A DNA stretch of 64,000 nt from NCBI GenBank assembly GCA_963779485.1, contig CAVZYJ010000018.1, forward strand, positions 294,136-358,135, written 5' to 3'. This document shows positions 7,418 through 16,033 of this stretch, piece by piece. Under the pieces are notes generated by a model. That model made no database searches, had not been told where the DNA came from, and saw nothing but the letters and a program-made list of their open reading frames with translations. Made by a program: the position numbers and the translations under genes. This DNA is from CAVVJA01 sp963779485. Its GTDB lineage: Bacteria > Actinomycetota > Actinomycetes > Mycobacteriales > Jatrophihabitantaceae. Numbering within the stretch: the stretch's first letter is position 1; each line of letters starts with the position of its first letter.

Positions 7418-9568
7418 TCAGCCCGCGGACTTCGATGCGCTTGCACTCGGGGTGGGCGAACCCGGCGAACTCGATGGGATGGTCGGGTCCGGACTGGGAC
7501 TGGGACTAGGACTCGGGTTTGGGTATGGGTTTGGGTTCGAAGGGGGACCGCCGGCCGACGCGCAGGTCGGCGCAGGCGATCCCGGTTTGCCCGTGAGCAG
7601 ATCTGCATCCGGGATCCACCGACCGGGTCCGATTTGATCCCAGTCCGTGCTTGAGTATCCGCCGGTCGGCGCTTCGACGTAGTCCGTTGAAGCGTGACAC
7701 GTCACGGTGATGAGCTGGTCCCCCGTGAGGGCATCCACCGGCGCCGCCGAGTTTCCGGGCAGACTACGGACGTAAATGGTCTTCAGGCCTAGGGTGCCGA
7801 ACGGCCCTGTCGCTGCAGATGGCCGTAGGGATCCCTCCGTCGGCCGGTTCACATTTCCGGTGCACGCGTTCCGGACCGGATCAGACTTGCCGGTGCGCAC
7901 GTCGTGGTCGTTGATCCAGCCGTGGTCGGTGAAGTGCCAGAGCTGATTTGTGCCGACGACCTGACCGTAGAGATCGCAGATGACATTCACCCGCACGGTT
8001 CCGGCCACCACCTGTCCGGATCCGTAGGCGTATGCGGAAGGCCCGGTGTAGGCGCGCACGTCGCCGACCAGCGGGTAGTTCGGCGATGCCGGTCGACTTG
8101 CGCTCGTGTTCCCTGTGGCGTGGGGCAGGCTTTGGGTCGGCGCGGGGGATGCGGAAGTCAGACTGGGCCTGGTGGTCGGGTGGCTTGCCGCGCGCTCGTC
8201 GGACGTGATGACGCCCCAAGCGATCCCGCCGCCGATGAGGAGAATGATCGCAAGCAGGATCGCGATCCAGCGCGCCCGGTGCGGCCGGGAAGATCGCTCG
8301 GGCGGCTCCCTGGCGGCTATCGGTGGGCCGGCTGGCGGTGGCCCGGCTGGCGGTGGAGAGTCCGGTGGGCGCCCTGGCGGCTTGCGCGGGGGCTGGGCTT
8401 CCTCCGGCAGGGGATGCAACGGCGGTTGCGGCGGCGGGGTGATCCGGTCTTCCGACCTGCGTTCGATGCGATCGAAGATTCGCCCGTCCGAGGCGCGCAG
8501 GAACAGGACGGGAGTTGCCCATTCTTGGCTGAAGTCCGACAGCATGGCCTTGCGCGCGCTCGTGACTGCTTGATCCACTGGTTCCCCGTCGGCAAGCGCG
8601 CCGTAGAACTCGTTCGTGAATACGATCGCTGCGCCGTCGGTGATCGGAAACTGCATCGCGACCACGGCGGCCGCCTCTTGCTGGACTAGCCCTTGGGCCA
8701 TACCGCTGTAGGCGTCGAGGCTGTCGGTGGTGGCTGTCCGGCAGGCGTTCAAGACGACGAGGCGGAGCGGGTCGTGATCGCGGACGTGAGCGCCGAGTTG
8801 GGCCGACGACACGTTGACAGCGCGTCCGTTCGGATCGCACAGCGCAAGTACGCCGTCCCGGGTGCGCGGGTCGAAGTCACCGTGACCGACGAAGTGGAGC
8901 ACGTGCACGGGGTGCTGCCGAAGCCATCTTTGCAATTCGATCAGCGACGCGTATCGCAGCCTATCGACGACGACGAGACCGGATCGTTCGGTCTCGGCGA
9001 GTGCGTGACAGATACTTGCCCATTCATGTTCTACGTCGAGCCGTTCGAGATCATTCGGTGATGAGATGACGACGAGGATGTGAAGGGGCCCGCCCACGAT
9101 CAGGGGCCGCGGCGGGTTCCGGACATCGAGATACCGGACGATCGGCGTGCGGTCGGATTGCGCCACGAACCGTCTCTCGCGACGGTCATAGAGAAACTCC
9201 CATGGCAGGCCCGCGAGCGCCGGCACCTCGGCAAGCCGCAGCCGCAGGCGCACGCCGCGGTCCCGTTCCCGAGCGTTGTCGACACTGCGAGACCACGCCT
9301 CGCGAACGTCATCGCGGAACACCGCATCGAACAGTCCTGATCCGAGGTCCTGGGATGCCTGGGTATATGGATCAGCCATTCGCCGAGTCCCGCTTCGACC
9401 GGGGTCCAGCTTCAGCAGAGCGTTCTCGAGCTCGACATCGGAGAAGGGGAGCGAGGACAGGAGGACCGGTGTGTCGCCGACGGCGGAATGGGTGACTCGA
9501 ACCCGAAACTGACCCGCGTCTGCCCCTTCGATGAGCACATCGAAGTTGTCGTAGAGGCGCGATGACAT
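7418..9568 (-). CDS. CHAT-domain protease with membrane anchor and extracytoplasmic SH3-like repeats
   Basis: A 716-residue multi-domain protein. Residues 1-160 form a CHAT-associated N-terminal region. Residues 160-370 are a caspase-like CHAT peptidase with catalytic His229 in HFVGHGDFD and Cys276 in VVLNACRTA; YSGMAQGLVQQEAAAVVAMQ is the usual helix after the cysteine. A proline-rich linker (375-430) leads to one transmembrane helix (about 434-454), and the C-terminus holds two related modules (GSGQVVAGTVRVNVICDLYG and GDQLITVTC) resembling bacterial SH3 domains, ending in a Pro/Ser/Asn-rich tail. The protease would face the cytoplasm and the SH3-like part the outside. It follows the TCD gene by four bases and is surely co-translated. 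Confidence 0.85.
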   Translation of the reverse strand: MSSRLYDNFDVLIEGADAGQFRVRVTHSAVGDTPVLLSSLPFSDVELENALLKLDPGRSGTRRMADPYTQASQDLGSGLFDAVFRDDVREAWSRSVDNARERDRGVRLRLRLAEVPALAGLPWEFLYDRRERRFVAQSDRTPIVRYLDVRNPPRPLIVGGPLHILVVISSPNDLERLDVEHEWASICHALAETERSGLVVVDRLRYASLIELQRWLRQHPVHVLHFVGHGDFDPRTRDGVLALCDPNGRAVNVSSAQLGAHVRDHDPLRLVVLNACRTATTDSLDAYSGMAQGLVQQEAAAVVAMQFPITDGAAIVFTNEFYGALADGEPVDQAVTSARKAMLSDFSQEWATPVLFLRASDGRIFDRIERRSEDRITPPPQPPLHPLPEEAQPPRKPPGRPPDSPPPAGPPPAGPPIAAREPPERSSRPHRARWIAILLAIILLIGGGIAWGVITSDERAASHPTTRPSLTSASPAPTQSLPHATGNTSASRPASPNYPLVGDVRAYTGPSAYAYGSGQVVAGTVRVNVICDLYGQVVGTNQLWHFTDHGWINDHDVRTGKSDPVRNACTGNVNRPTEGSLRPSAATGPFGTLGLKTIYVRSLPGNSAAPVDALTGDQLITVTCHASTDYVEAPTGGYSSTDWDQIGPGRWIPDADLLTGKPGSPAPTCASAGGPPSNPNPYPNPSPSPSPSPDPTIPSSSPGSPTPSASASKSAG

Positions 9569-9572
9569 CGGA

Positions 9573-9926
9573 TTAACCCGTTTCGGCCCTGTCCTCTGAT
9601 GTCTTCCAGGAAATCGTCACCGAGAAGTTCGCCGTTGCCGCGGTCGATGCGATGATGGCACCCGCTGCGGCCGAGAGCTCGACCCCAAAAGTCACCGACA
9701 CCTCGTTGGGCCGCTGCGGCAGGCGGGAGAACGTGTCCGCGAACGCCATGGCGGCAGGCCTCAGCCGCTCGACCGCTGCCTGCATCGTGCTTGTGGAGCG
9801 TTCGAACACGTCGCGGGATCCGCCGCCACGATAGACCGGCCGATCTGACCCGAAGCTGTCATTGCGTTCGGTGGCAACCAGGATCATGCCGCCACCCTCA
9901 ACGGGGAATTCCACCAAGGTCGACAT
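9573..9926 (-). CDS. Trypsin-co-occurring domain (TCD) protein, CU044_2847-like
   Basis: A 117-residue protein beginning TLVEFPVEGGGMILVATE and ending with NEVSVTFGVELSAAAGAIIA then ANFSVTISW. This is the pattern of the trypsin-co-occurring domain, known from comparative genomics as a small adaptor-like domain next to trypsin-like or other peptidases in actinobacterial conflict systems. The ribosome site aggggg precedes the ATG. Its stop codon is four bases before the CHAT protease ATG, so the two are one translationally coupled operon. The adaptor or substrate role is inferred from family context. Confidence 0.8.
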   Translation of the reverse strand: MSTLVEFPVEGGGMILVATERNDSFGSDRPVYRGGGSRDVFERSTSTMQAAVERLRPAAMAFADTFSRLPQRPNEVSVTFGVELSAAAGAIIASTAATANFSVTISWKTSEDRAETG

Positions 9927-10349
9927 GCTGCCCCCTGCGGCCGGCCCCGTTGGTTGAGTTTGACATTGCCAGGTTTGACATGGCCTCGACCTGAACGTGA
10001 CCTATATATATGGAGCCGCGAGACGCGGCCAAGATACGTTGACGGCGAATTCCGGGCAGACAACCTCACAACGGCTGTGGTCCATGGTCAGGCAATGGAC
10101 CTGGTTCAGGTTGTCAACAGCGCCTGAAATTTGGTTCTCCTCGGCACGGCGGCCAGCTGCCCTGAGCAGTGCATCGCCGCGCATGGCGCCGGTATCACTA
10201 ACCGATGAGGACGTCGAACAGATCGACGTACTGGACAAGGTGCCGGTCGCCGATGAATTCGTCTCGGACTCGCTCCCGGGCGCCGTCGCATCATTTTGGT
10301 TGACGCCAGCCAGGTGGTGACGAAGGACGCCGTCAGGTGGCGCGGTTCG
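9927..10349. other. 423-bp intergenic stretch with one possible gene fragment
   Basis: It contains the promoter side of the TCD/CHAT operon, including an unusual run of alternating T and A at about 10003-10012. From ATG 10183 to stop 10320 on the plus strand, 45 codons read as an acidic peptide (SLTDEDVEQIDVLDKVPVAD) with good codon bias but no ribosome site and no recognisable family. It may be a small gene or a fragment; I do not call it. Otherwise nothing is visible. Confidence 0.4.
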
Positions 10350-10601
10350 TTACCTGTTACGCAGGGAGATTTCGTCCGTAACGGCGATGGTGTCCGCTTC
10401 GATGGATCGTAGCCCTTCGCCGAGACGTTCCCGGGCCTGGCGCAGGAGCCTCAGCGAGCTGGTGTTGGTGCGCTGCGCGACGAACCGCTCGGGGCTTGCT
10501 CCATGCTCTTCGATGAGGTGGGTCTGCAGTGCGGCGGCAACTTCGTCGACCGCCTTGAGCGCCTGGTAGATGGCCCGTTCCCGAGCAGTGTCGTCAACCA
10601 T
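10350..10601 (-). CDS. Small hypothetical protein
   Basis: An 83-residue, all-helical soluble protein (TARERAIYQALKAVDEVAAA and LRLLRQARERLGEGLRSIEA). No family recognised. Codon usage matches neighbouring genes, with GC-rich third positions. There is no Shine-Dalgarno sequence, but GATACT lies six bases before the ATG, which could be a -10 element for a leaderless mRNA. It sits between an intergenic gap and the transglutaminase pair, with no evident partner. Confidence 0.55.
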   Translation of the reverse strand: MVDDTARERAIYQALKAVDEVAAALQTHLIEEHGASPERFVAQRTNTSSLRLLRQARERLGEGLRSIEADTIAVTDEISLRNR

Positions 10602-10752
10602 GACGCCAGTATCCGACGCGCCAGGCGTGGGTCGCTAGCGGAGCTGGCCAGTCTGATCAGGATCGGATCGAGCTGGGCCGCGCTCTGGGCAACGCCGAGC
10701 TGACCAGGAATGAGTTGAAACGCGGGCGGCGTCGAGCAACTCGCTCCGATGT

Positions 10753-11640
10753 TCAGGCGGCGGCGAGGACGGCGACGCGCCGACTGGTGGTCAAGCGGGC
10801 ACCGGATGGGCCGATGTAGGTGCCGGAGGTGGGTGGCACGTCGGCGTAGTCGCGGCCGGTGGCCACGGTCAGGTAGCGGGCCGAGGCCGGGACGCCCTGG
10901 CACGGGTCGAACGGCATCGCGACGGCATGCTCGGCGTGAGGTATCACCACCTCGACCCAGGCGTGTGTGCCGCCTTGGCCCAGCAGGTGACCGGATACGT
11001 AGCGGGCGGGAAGAGCGAGCAAGTGGCACAACGCGAGCATGATGTGCGCCGAGTCCTGGCACACCCCGCGCCCGGCTGCGAGCGCGTCGGCCGCAGTGGT
11101 CCGTACCGAGGTGACGCCGTACTGGTAGGTGATGGCCGAGTGCACCGTCTCGCAGATCCGGGCCGCCAGCTCGAGCGGGCTGGCATCGCCGCGGCCGAGT
11201 TCCCCGGCCAGTTCGCGCAGCCGCGGGTCGGGTGCGGTGAGCCGGGTGGCGTGCAGCAGGCGCGGATCGGTGAGCGCGCCCGCGGCCAGCCGCACCGGGC
11301 CGTCACCATGGACGCGTTCGAGCAGGGCCGCGACCCGAAACTGCACGCTGCACTCGACCCGCTCGGCGCGTAACCGCAGCACCGTGTTGCCCCGCGCGTC
11401 GCGTCGCGTCACGCGCCGGGCGACTGCGCCGTGCACGTCCACCCGATGCGCACGAAGGTGCTGATTGCCGTGTCGGGCCGGCGGCAGCACGACCAGCCGG
11501 TGACGCAGCTGATGCACCGGCTCGGGATAGTCGTAGCGGAAGCTTTGCTCGAGCAGGTAGGTCACCCGGTCGGCACCGTCCAGATCTATGTTGCGATCGT
11601 CGAGCACGGGTGTGTGCCGTAGTTGCTGGTCGAGCATCAT
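10753..11640 (-). CDS. Transglutaminase-like family protein (intact Cys-His-Asp triad)
   Basis: A 295-residue protein. The N-terminal third is the beta-rich transglutaminase N-terminal domain (TYLLEQSFRYDYPEPVHQLR). The core contains GRGVCQDSAHIMLALC (catalytic Cys), GGTHAWVEVVIP (His) and AMPFDPCQG (Asp). Such proteins are usually transglutaminase-fold proteases or amidases of unknown substrate. The ATG at 11640 overlaps the stop of the upstream gene as ATGA, which fixes this start, so the pair is translationally coupled. The C-terminal segment, after the Asp, has the conserved RDYADVPPTSGTY motif. Confidence 0.88.
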   Translation of the reverse strand: MMLDQQLRHTPVLDDRNIDLDGADRVTYLLEQSFRYDYPEPVHQLRHRLVVLPPARHGNQHLRAHRVDVHGAVARRVTRRDARGNTVLRLRAERVECSVQFRVAALLERVHGDGPVRLAAGALTDPRLLHATRLTAPDPRLRELAGELGRGDASPLELAARICETVHSAITYQYGVTSVRTTAADALAAGRGVCQDSAHIMLALCHLLALPARYVSGHLLGQGGTHAWVEVVIPHAEHAVAMPFDPCQGVPASARYLTVATGRDYADVPPTSGTYIGPSGARLTTSRRVAVLAAA

Positions 11641-12452
11641 GGAGGCACCTCCGCGGCGTGCACGGTCATGCCATGCAGCCGGGGACCGCCGAAGGTGGTG
11701 GCCATCGCCACGTCCGAGGCGTCGCGGCCTCGGCCGATCACCACCCGGCCCTTGCGGCGGGTGCCGTTGCGCGGGTCGAAGGTCCACCAGCGATCGTCCA
11801 GCCACACCTCCATCCAGGCGGCAAAGTCCATCGGAGCGGGGTCGATCGGCACATCCATGTCGGGCAGATATCCGAATACGTACCGGGCCGGGATGTTCAG
11901 CGCCCGGCAGAACGAGATGGCCAGATGGGTGAAGTCGCGGCAGACCCCTAGCCGGGTGGTGTTGACGTCGACGGCCGTCGACCAGGCCGTCGAGCTGCCG
12001 TAGCGGAAGGTGAGGTGGGAGTGGACGTGATCGCAGATCGCCTGCACCCGCTGATAGCCGGGCGGATGGGTGCCGAACCGGGCCCACGCCTCATCGCCGA
12101 GCACATCGGGCAGACAGTACCGGCTTGGCAGGGTGTAAATCAGCGCCTCGTCGGGCAGCTCCTCTGGTGCAACCTCACGCGCTGATTCATCCGCGTCCTC
12201 GGTCGAGTCCGGGACCTCGACATCGGCCGCATACCGGAACGTGGACCTGCTCACCGGCAGCACCACCCGGGTACACGGATTGCCGTACAGATCGGCATAG
12301 CCGCGCAACCGCATCTGCGGCGTCGACGACCACGTCTCCGACCGCACGGTGAACTCGCCCCACCGTCCAGGCTGCACCTGAAAGATCGCCAGTGTCGGCA
12401 CCGCCGCCTCATAGGCGAACTCACACCCCACCGCGAGACGCCGCGAGCCCAT
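11637..12452 (-). CDS. Transglutaminase-like family protein (catalytic His position altered)
   Basis: A 271-residue paralogue of the following gene. The core shows RLGVCRDFTHLAISFCR with the Cys and WWTFDPRNGTRRKGR with the Asp, but where the partner has HAWVEV this protein has AAWMEV, so the usual catalytic His is absent. It may be inactive or use another residue. First gene of a two-gene operon with a 4-base ATGA overlap. ATG 12452 is preferred over the in-frame TTG at 12458; neither has a clear ribosome site. Confidence 0.82.
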   Translation of the reverse strand: MGSRRLAVGCEFAYEAAVPTLAIFQVQPGRWGEFTVRSETWSSTPQMRLRGYADLYGNPCTRVVLPVSRSTFRYAADVEVPDSTEDADESAREVAPEELPDEALIYTLPSRYCLPDVLGDEAWARFGTHPPGYQRVQAICDHVHSHLTFRYGSSTAWSTAVDVNTTRLGVCRDFTHLAISFCRALNIPARYVFGYLPDMDVPIDPAPMDFAAWMEVWLDDRWWTFDPRNGTRRKGRVVIGRGRDASDVAMATTFGGPRLHGMTVHAAEVPP

Positions 12453-12560
12453 CCACAAATGATGTCACCCAGACATTTCGGCCGGGTCACGCCGCGCGCG
12501 GGCGCCCGACGGTCGCCACAGCGGCTGAGCCGCTGTCCGCGCGGTACTCGATCTTCGAGG

Positions 12561-12794
12561 TTAGGGCCTGCCCGGTTCGATGGCAGTAGCGAATTGCGCG
12601 TTGAACCGTGCCTCATCGTCCGGCCTGTGGAACCCGATCTGGGCCCGGTCGATGTGGCGCTTCGTCAGTAGCTTGTTCAGGTCCGCGAGGCTGGCCCCAG
12701 CCGGCAGTGTCAGCCCGGTCCCAATGTGCCAAACGCCGTCGGCGGTTGGCCAAGCCATGTACTGACTCATGATCTCGACAATACGCTGAAACAC
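12561..12794 (-). CDS. Small hypothetical protein
   Basis: A 77-residue soluble protein from GTG 12794; an internal ATG (SQYMAWPTADGVWH) is also possible. The middle (LADLNKLLTKRHIDRAQIGF) looks like a compact alpha-beta unit, but I recognise no family. The codon pattern is consistent with a real gene. It lies alone between the transglutaminase operon and a broken nucleotidyltransferase gene. Confidence 0.5.
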   Translation of the reverse strand: MFQRIVEIMSQYMAWPTADGVWHIGTGLTLPAGASLADLNKLLTKRHIDRAQIGFHRPDDEARFNAQFATAIEPGRP

Positions 12795-12893
12795 CGCACA
12801 CCTGTTGACGGCTGGGACGCGTTTGCTCTCCGAAACAGTCGGCCGGCCGCCCAGTCGGCCATGCCAACAAGGTTCCGACCGACGCGTGATCGG

Positions 12894-13754
12894 CTACTGC
12901 TGCGGCGGATTCGGCCTCAACGCTTCGGTTGGTCGGCGACGCTCGGCGAGCACCTCCCGGAATGCGCCCAAGTCTGCACTCGAGTATTGCGCGGCGAGCC
13001 GAAGCGTCTCGGCCAGCAGGGTCTCGGCGCTCATCAGCGCCTGAGGGTATGGCTCGTGCCACAGGTCCTCGAGCCGTTGCGGCAGAGCATCGGGAGCGTG
13101 ATCGAGCCCGGCGATCAGGTGATGCTGCCATTTGGTTAGCAGGTGTGGCTGGTAGGTCCGATTGAGGGCGAGCAGGGTGCCGAGCACCGCCTGCTCAATC
13201 CGGCACAGCAGCCCATGGATGGCGATGTGGTCGCCGCGGCTGACGAGTGCATCTCGGGCCGACCAACCGGTCAGCACCGTCGGCGTCAGCGACTGCTCGA
13301 CCATGGCGGTGATCAGCTGGTCCGGATACCGGCTCGCCCGGGCTCGCCACTCATCGATGAGCTCAGCCCCGTGCATGACGTGGCCGCGCTGGATCGCAGC
13401 AAGACGCATGTGCTTGACCGGATCGGTGTCCTCGGTGTCGACGACCAGGTCGAGGAACTGCTCGATCGTGCCGACCGTGAAGTTGCTGACCGTGACCGCG
13501 AGCTGTCACAGCCGGTAGTTCTCGCTCCACTCCTGCTCGGGTGCGTCGTAGTCCCAGAAGTCCTCGAGCACCGCTCCGGCCCGGTCGATCGGGGTGCGCC
13601 GGTCAGCGTCGGTGGGAGGCTGCCACCAGTAGGCGTCCAGCTCGAGGTCCGACCAGCGGTCGGCCAGCCCGGCACCCACCGAACCAGCAACGGTCAGCGC
13701 GGCCAGCCGCTGGTCGTACTCGTAGCCCTCGGCTATCCGCCGGGCCGCCGTCAT
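12894..13754 (-). pseudogene. Nucleotidyltransferase-domain protein interrupted by an in-frame TGA
   Basis: One continuous reading frame of about 286 codons broken once by TGA at 13506-13508. Before the stop, codons 1-82 read AALTVAGSVGAGLADRWSDL, the GS(x)nDxxSD nucleotidyltransferase motif. After it the same frame continues QLAVTVSNFTVGTIEQFLDL and runs to the helical C-terminal domain (HGLLCRIEQAVLGTLLALNR). Combined length fits the family, so a single nonsense change is the simplest explanation. A downstream restart at ATG 13409 would yield only the helical domain. Confidence 0.8.
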
Positions 13755-13966
13755 CCGCCACGCCACATGGAGATTCAGATCGTCGGAGCGACCGGCGCCA
13801 GCGTTGCTTCCTTGTCGATCGTCGGTATCCACGCCTGCATTGTCGCCTCTCAGTCCTCGGGCAACGCGGCGTCGGCGCTCCGCCAAACCGACATGGAGTG
13901 TCCGCAGCCGCCAGCCTTGCCCTGCCCGGGCCGGGCGGTTGTCGAATAGTGCGGGATGCTGACGGT

Positions 13967-15412
13967 GTGGATCTCGAAACCGGCGCCGGATTGCTGCACC
14001 GGCTGACGCGCGTGGACGCGGCGCGGGGTTGGGAGGTGTTCGGCGCCGACGATCCGAGGCTGCGGAGCGATCTGAAGTACGACGCGGTCGAGACGCTGGC
14101 CCCGCAGGTGAAGGAGTATCCGGCGGCGTTGCCGACAGTGGGGTTGCCGCGGGAGTTGCCAACCACTGGGCTGAGCGCCACGGCAGCGCTGGCGGGGGGG
14201 TCGGCGCCGACCCGGCCGCTGGACGCCGCGCAACTGGGTCGGATGCTGTTCCTCGGTGCGGGCGTGGTCCGCACGTCTGAGCGCCGCGGGCGCACGTGGC
14301 TGTTCCGCGCCGCCGGTTCGGCGGGCGGCCGGTTCCCCTTGGAGGTGTACGCCAGCACGAGGGGCGTCGCGGGAGTGCCCGACGGAGTGCACTGGTATGA
14401 CCCGGTCGGGCATGCGCTGCGCCGGGTCGGTCCGCCGGCGACCGGGGAGGCGACGACGATCGTGGTGACTGGCGTGCCCTGGCGCACCGGGCAGAAGTAC
14501 GCCGAGCGGGGCTGGCGGCATCTGTACTGGGACGCCGGGACGCTCACCTCCCAGCTACTCGCCGCCGGGAGCAGCGCGGGATTCGATATCCGGCTGCGCA
14601 CGCTGTTCCCGGACCAGCGGATTGCCGAGTTGGTCGGCGCCGACGGCGTACACGAGTTTCCGCTGCTGCTGCTCAGCTTCGGCGACGGGGCGCCGGCCGT
14701 GCAGTCGTCGGGATCGGCCGTGCGCGGGGCGCTGCCCGCGATCGAGTTCCCGGTGGTGACGGCCGCGCAACGAGCCGGAGACGGCGATGTGCTCGGCGAT
14801 CCTTGGCCGTCCGGCGCGCCGTTGCCGGACGTACCGAACGCGCCAGTCCTGGACGAGGTCATCCTGCGGCGCGGGTCGCAGAGACGCATGGACCGCTCGG
14901 CCACGGTCGCCCGCGACGTACTCGACTGGCCGATGCGCGCCGCGGTGCGCGGCATCGACGTGCCGCAGTGGGTCGCCGTCCACGGCGTCGACGACCTCGC
15001 GCCAGGGCTGTACCGGTGGCCCGACATCGACACACCGGTGCGCGCCGGCGATCTGCGCGACCTGGTCGCACACGTGGCGATGGACCAGCCGCTGGCCGGC
15101 GAAGCCGCCTACGTCGCCATCTCCGCCATCCATGGCGGCCCGCTCGACGACCGCAGCTACCGCGATGCGCAGCTAGCCGCCGGGATCGTCGGAGGACGAC
15201 TGCACCTCGCCGCCTACGCCCTCGGCGCCACCGCCACCGGAATGACTTTCTACGACTCCGAGGTGCCGGAGCTGCTCGATCAGCCCGACGACCTGATCAG
15301 TCTGCTGCTCACCTGCGTCGGCGTGGGCGAGTACCGGTCGACGCCGGGCGGCGGCCCAGGAACGCCCGTACCGGTGCGCAGCGTCACGCCCCGCCTGCCA
15401 GAAAACGGATGA
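13967..15412 (+). CDS. SagB/ThcOx-type dehydrogenase (nitroreductase superfamily)
   Basis: A 481-residue FMN-dependent oxidoreductase of the duplicated SagB type. The first nitroreductase-like half includes LGRMLFLGAGVVRTSERRGR, GRFPLEVY, and KYAERGWRHLYWDAGTLTSQ. The second half starts near residue 285 with VILRRGSQRRMDRSATVARD and ends RLHLAAYALGATATGMTFYD. In RiPP clusters SagB enzymes oxidise azolines to azoles, but no precursor, YcaO cyclodehydratase or radical SAM gene is visible nearby, so this is an orphan. Start GTG 13967 is the first plausible codon after unrelated sequence; there is no strong ribosome site. Confidence 0.82.
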   Translation: MDLETGAGLLHRLTRVDAARGWEVFGADDPRLRSDLKYDAVETLAPQVKEYPAALPTVGLPRELPTTGLSATAALAGGSAPTRPLDAAQLGRMLFLGAGVVRTSERRGRTWLFRAAGSAGGRFPLEVYASTRGVAGVPDGVHWYDPVGHALRRVGPPATGEATTIVVTGVPWRTGQKYAERGWRHLYWDAGTLTSQLLAAGSSAGFDIRLRTLFPDQRIAELVGADGVHEFPLLLLSFGDGAPAVQSSGSAVRGALPAIEFPVVTAAQRAGDGDVLGDPWPSGAPLPDVPNAPVLDEVILRRGSQRRMDRSATVARDVLDWPMRAAVRGIDVPQWVAVHGVDDLAPGLYRWPDIDTPVRAGDLRDLVAHVAMDQPLAGEAAYVAISAIHGGPLDDRSYRDAQLAAGIVGGRLHLAAYALGATATGMTFYDSEVPELLDQPDDLISLLLTCVGVGEYRSTPGGGPGTPVPVRSVTPRLPENG

Positions 15413-15480
15413 CGGCCGCCCGGTTCGGATAGGCCGGCCGCCGGCCGCCAGCAGCAGCCGGGCCAACGCATCGTTGCTGC

Positions 15481-15508
15481 CGACCGCCGACCGCCGACCG
15501 CCGACCGC
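15481..15508. repeat. Tandem repeat, four copies of CGACCGC
   Basis: Four exact head-to-tail copies of the 7-mer CGACCGC lie in the gap after the SagB gene. The surrounding 15413-15702 stretch has no gene; it holds this repeat and the leader of the small secreted protein. Replication slippage would be expected to change copy number. Confidence 0.85.
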
Positions 15509-15702
15509 CGAGCGGCTCGGCGACGTCAACCCGACGACCGAGCGGTTACTCGGAGTAGGAGTTTAACCACCACCAAGCGTTCTCCAAGCGGCGTTGCAAG
15601 CGGGCGCCGAGGTTCTTCCGACCGGCGTGCCGTCCGATGTGGTCATCGCAAACGCGGACCCGTCGGCCAGGACTCGACGGGAGCAACCCAAAGGAGCACG
15701 CC

Positions 15703-15960
15703 ATGACCGTTATCCGCCGCACCATCAAGTCCGTGACCACCCTCCGGCCACTGCTCGTCACCGCGGTAGCCACTGCCGCCCTCGCCCTGCCTGGCTACGC
15801 ATCGGCCGGACCTGCCCCGGTGGACCCGCCAGCACCCACATCCACGTCGGTTCATATCTGGGCCTCCGGTGGCCGTACTGACGAACAGTTCTGGGGCGAA
15901 GCCACCTGGCTGAACCCGCTGAGCGGACTGAACCTCGACCGATCCTCCGTAGCACATTGA
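15703..15960 (+). CDS. Small secreted hypothetical protein
   Basis: An 85-residue protein with a classical signal peptide: basic start (TVIRRTIKS), hydrophobic core (LLVTAVATAALALPGYASA) and a probable cleavage at ASA-GPAP around residue 37. The mature part, about 48 residues, is Pro/Ser/Trp-rich with no cysteine and no known family. The ribosome site aaaggag lies seven bases before the ATG and decides the start. It converges on the SRPBCC gene across a palindromic element that probably terminates both. Confidence 0.65.
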   Translation: MTVIRRTIKSVTTLRPLLVTAVATAALALPGYASAGPAPVDPPAPTSTSVHIWASGGRTDEQFWGEATWLNPLSGLNLDRSSVAH

Positions 15961-16033
15961 CAGCCCCACCCGGACCATCGCCGAGCGCGCCGAAGCACAG
16001 CGGGTCGGCGCGGTCCTCGGCGCTGCCAGCCGA

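Noticed and set aside
10002..10238. A 78-codon minus-strand ORF in the gap before the TCD/CHAT operon
   Set aside because: No ribosome site, Ser/Thr-rich start without resemblance to known proteins, and it overlaps the plus-strand candidate fragment.
13506..13508. Selenocysteine recoding of the in-frame TGA
   Set aside because: The position is not a Cys in the flanking motif, no SECIS-like hairpin is evident right after it, and there is no selenoprotein gene nearby.
15703..15960. The small secreted protein as a precursor peptide for the SagB enzyme
   Set aside because: It has a Sec-type signal peptide and no Cys/Ser/Thr-rich core, and no cyclodehydratase is present.
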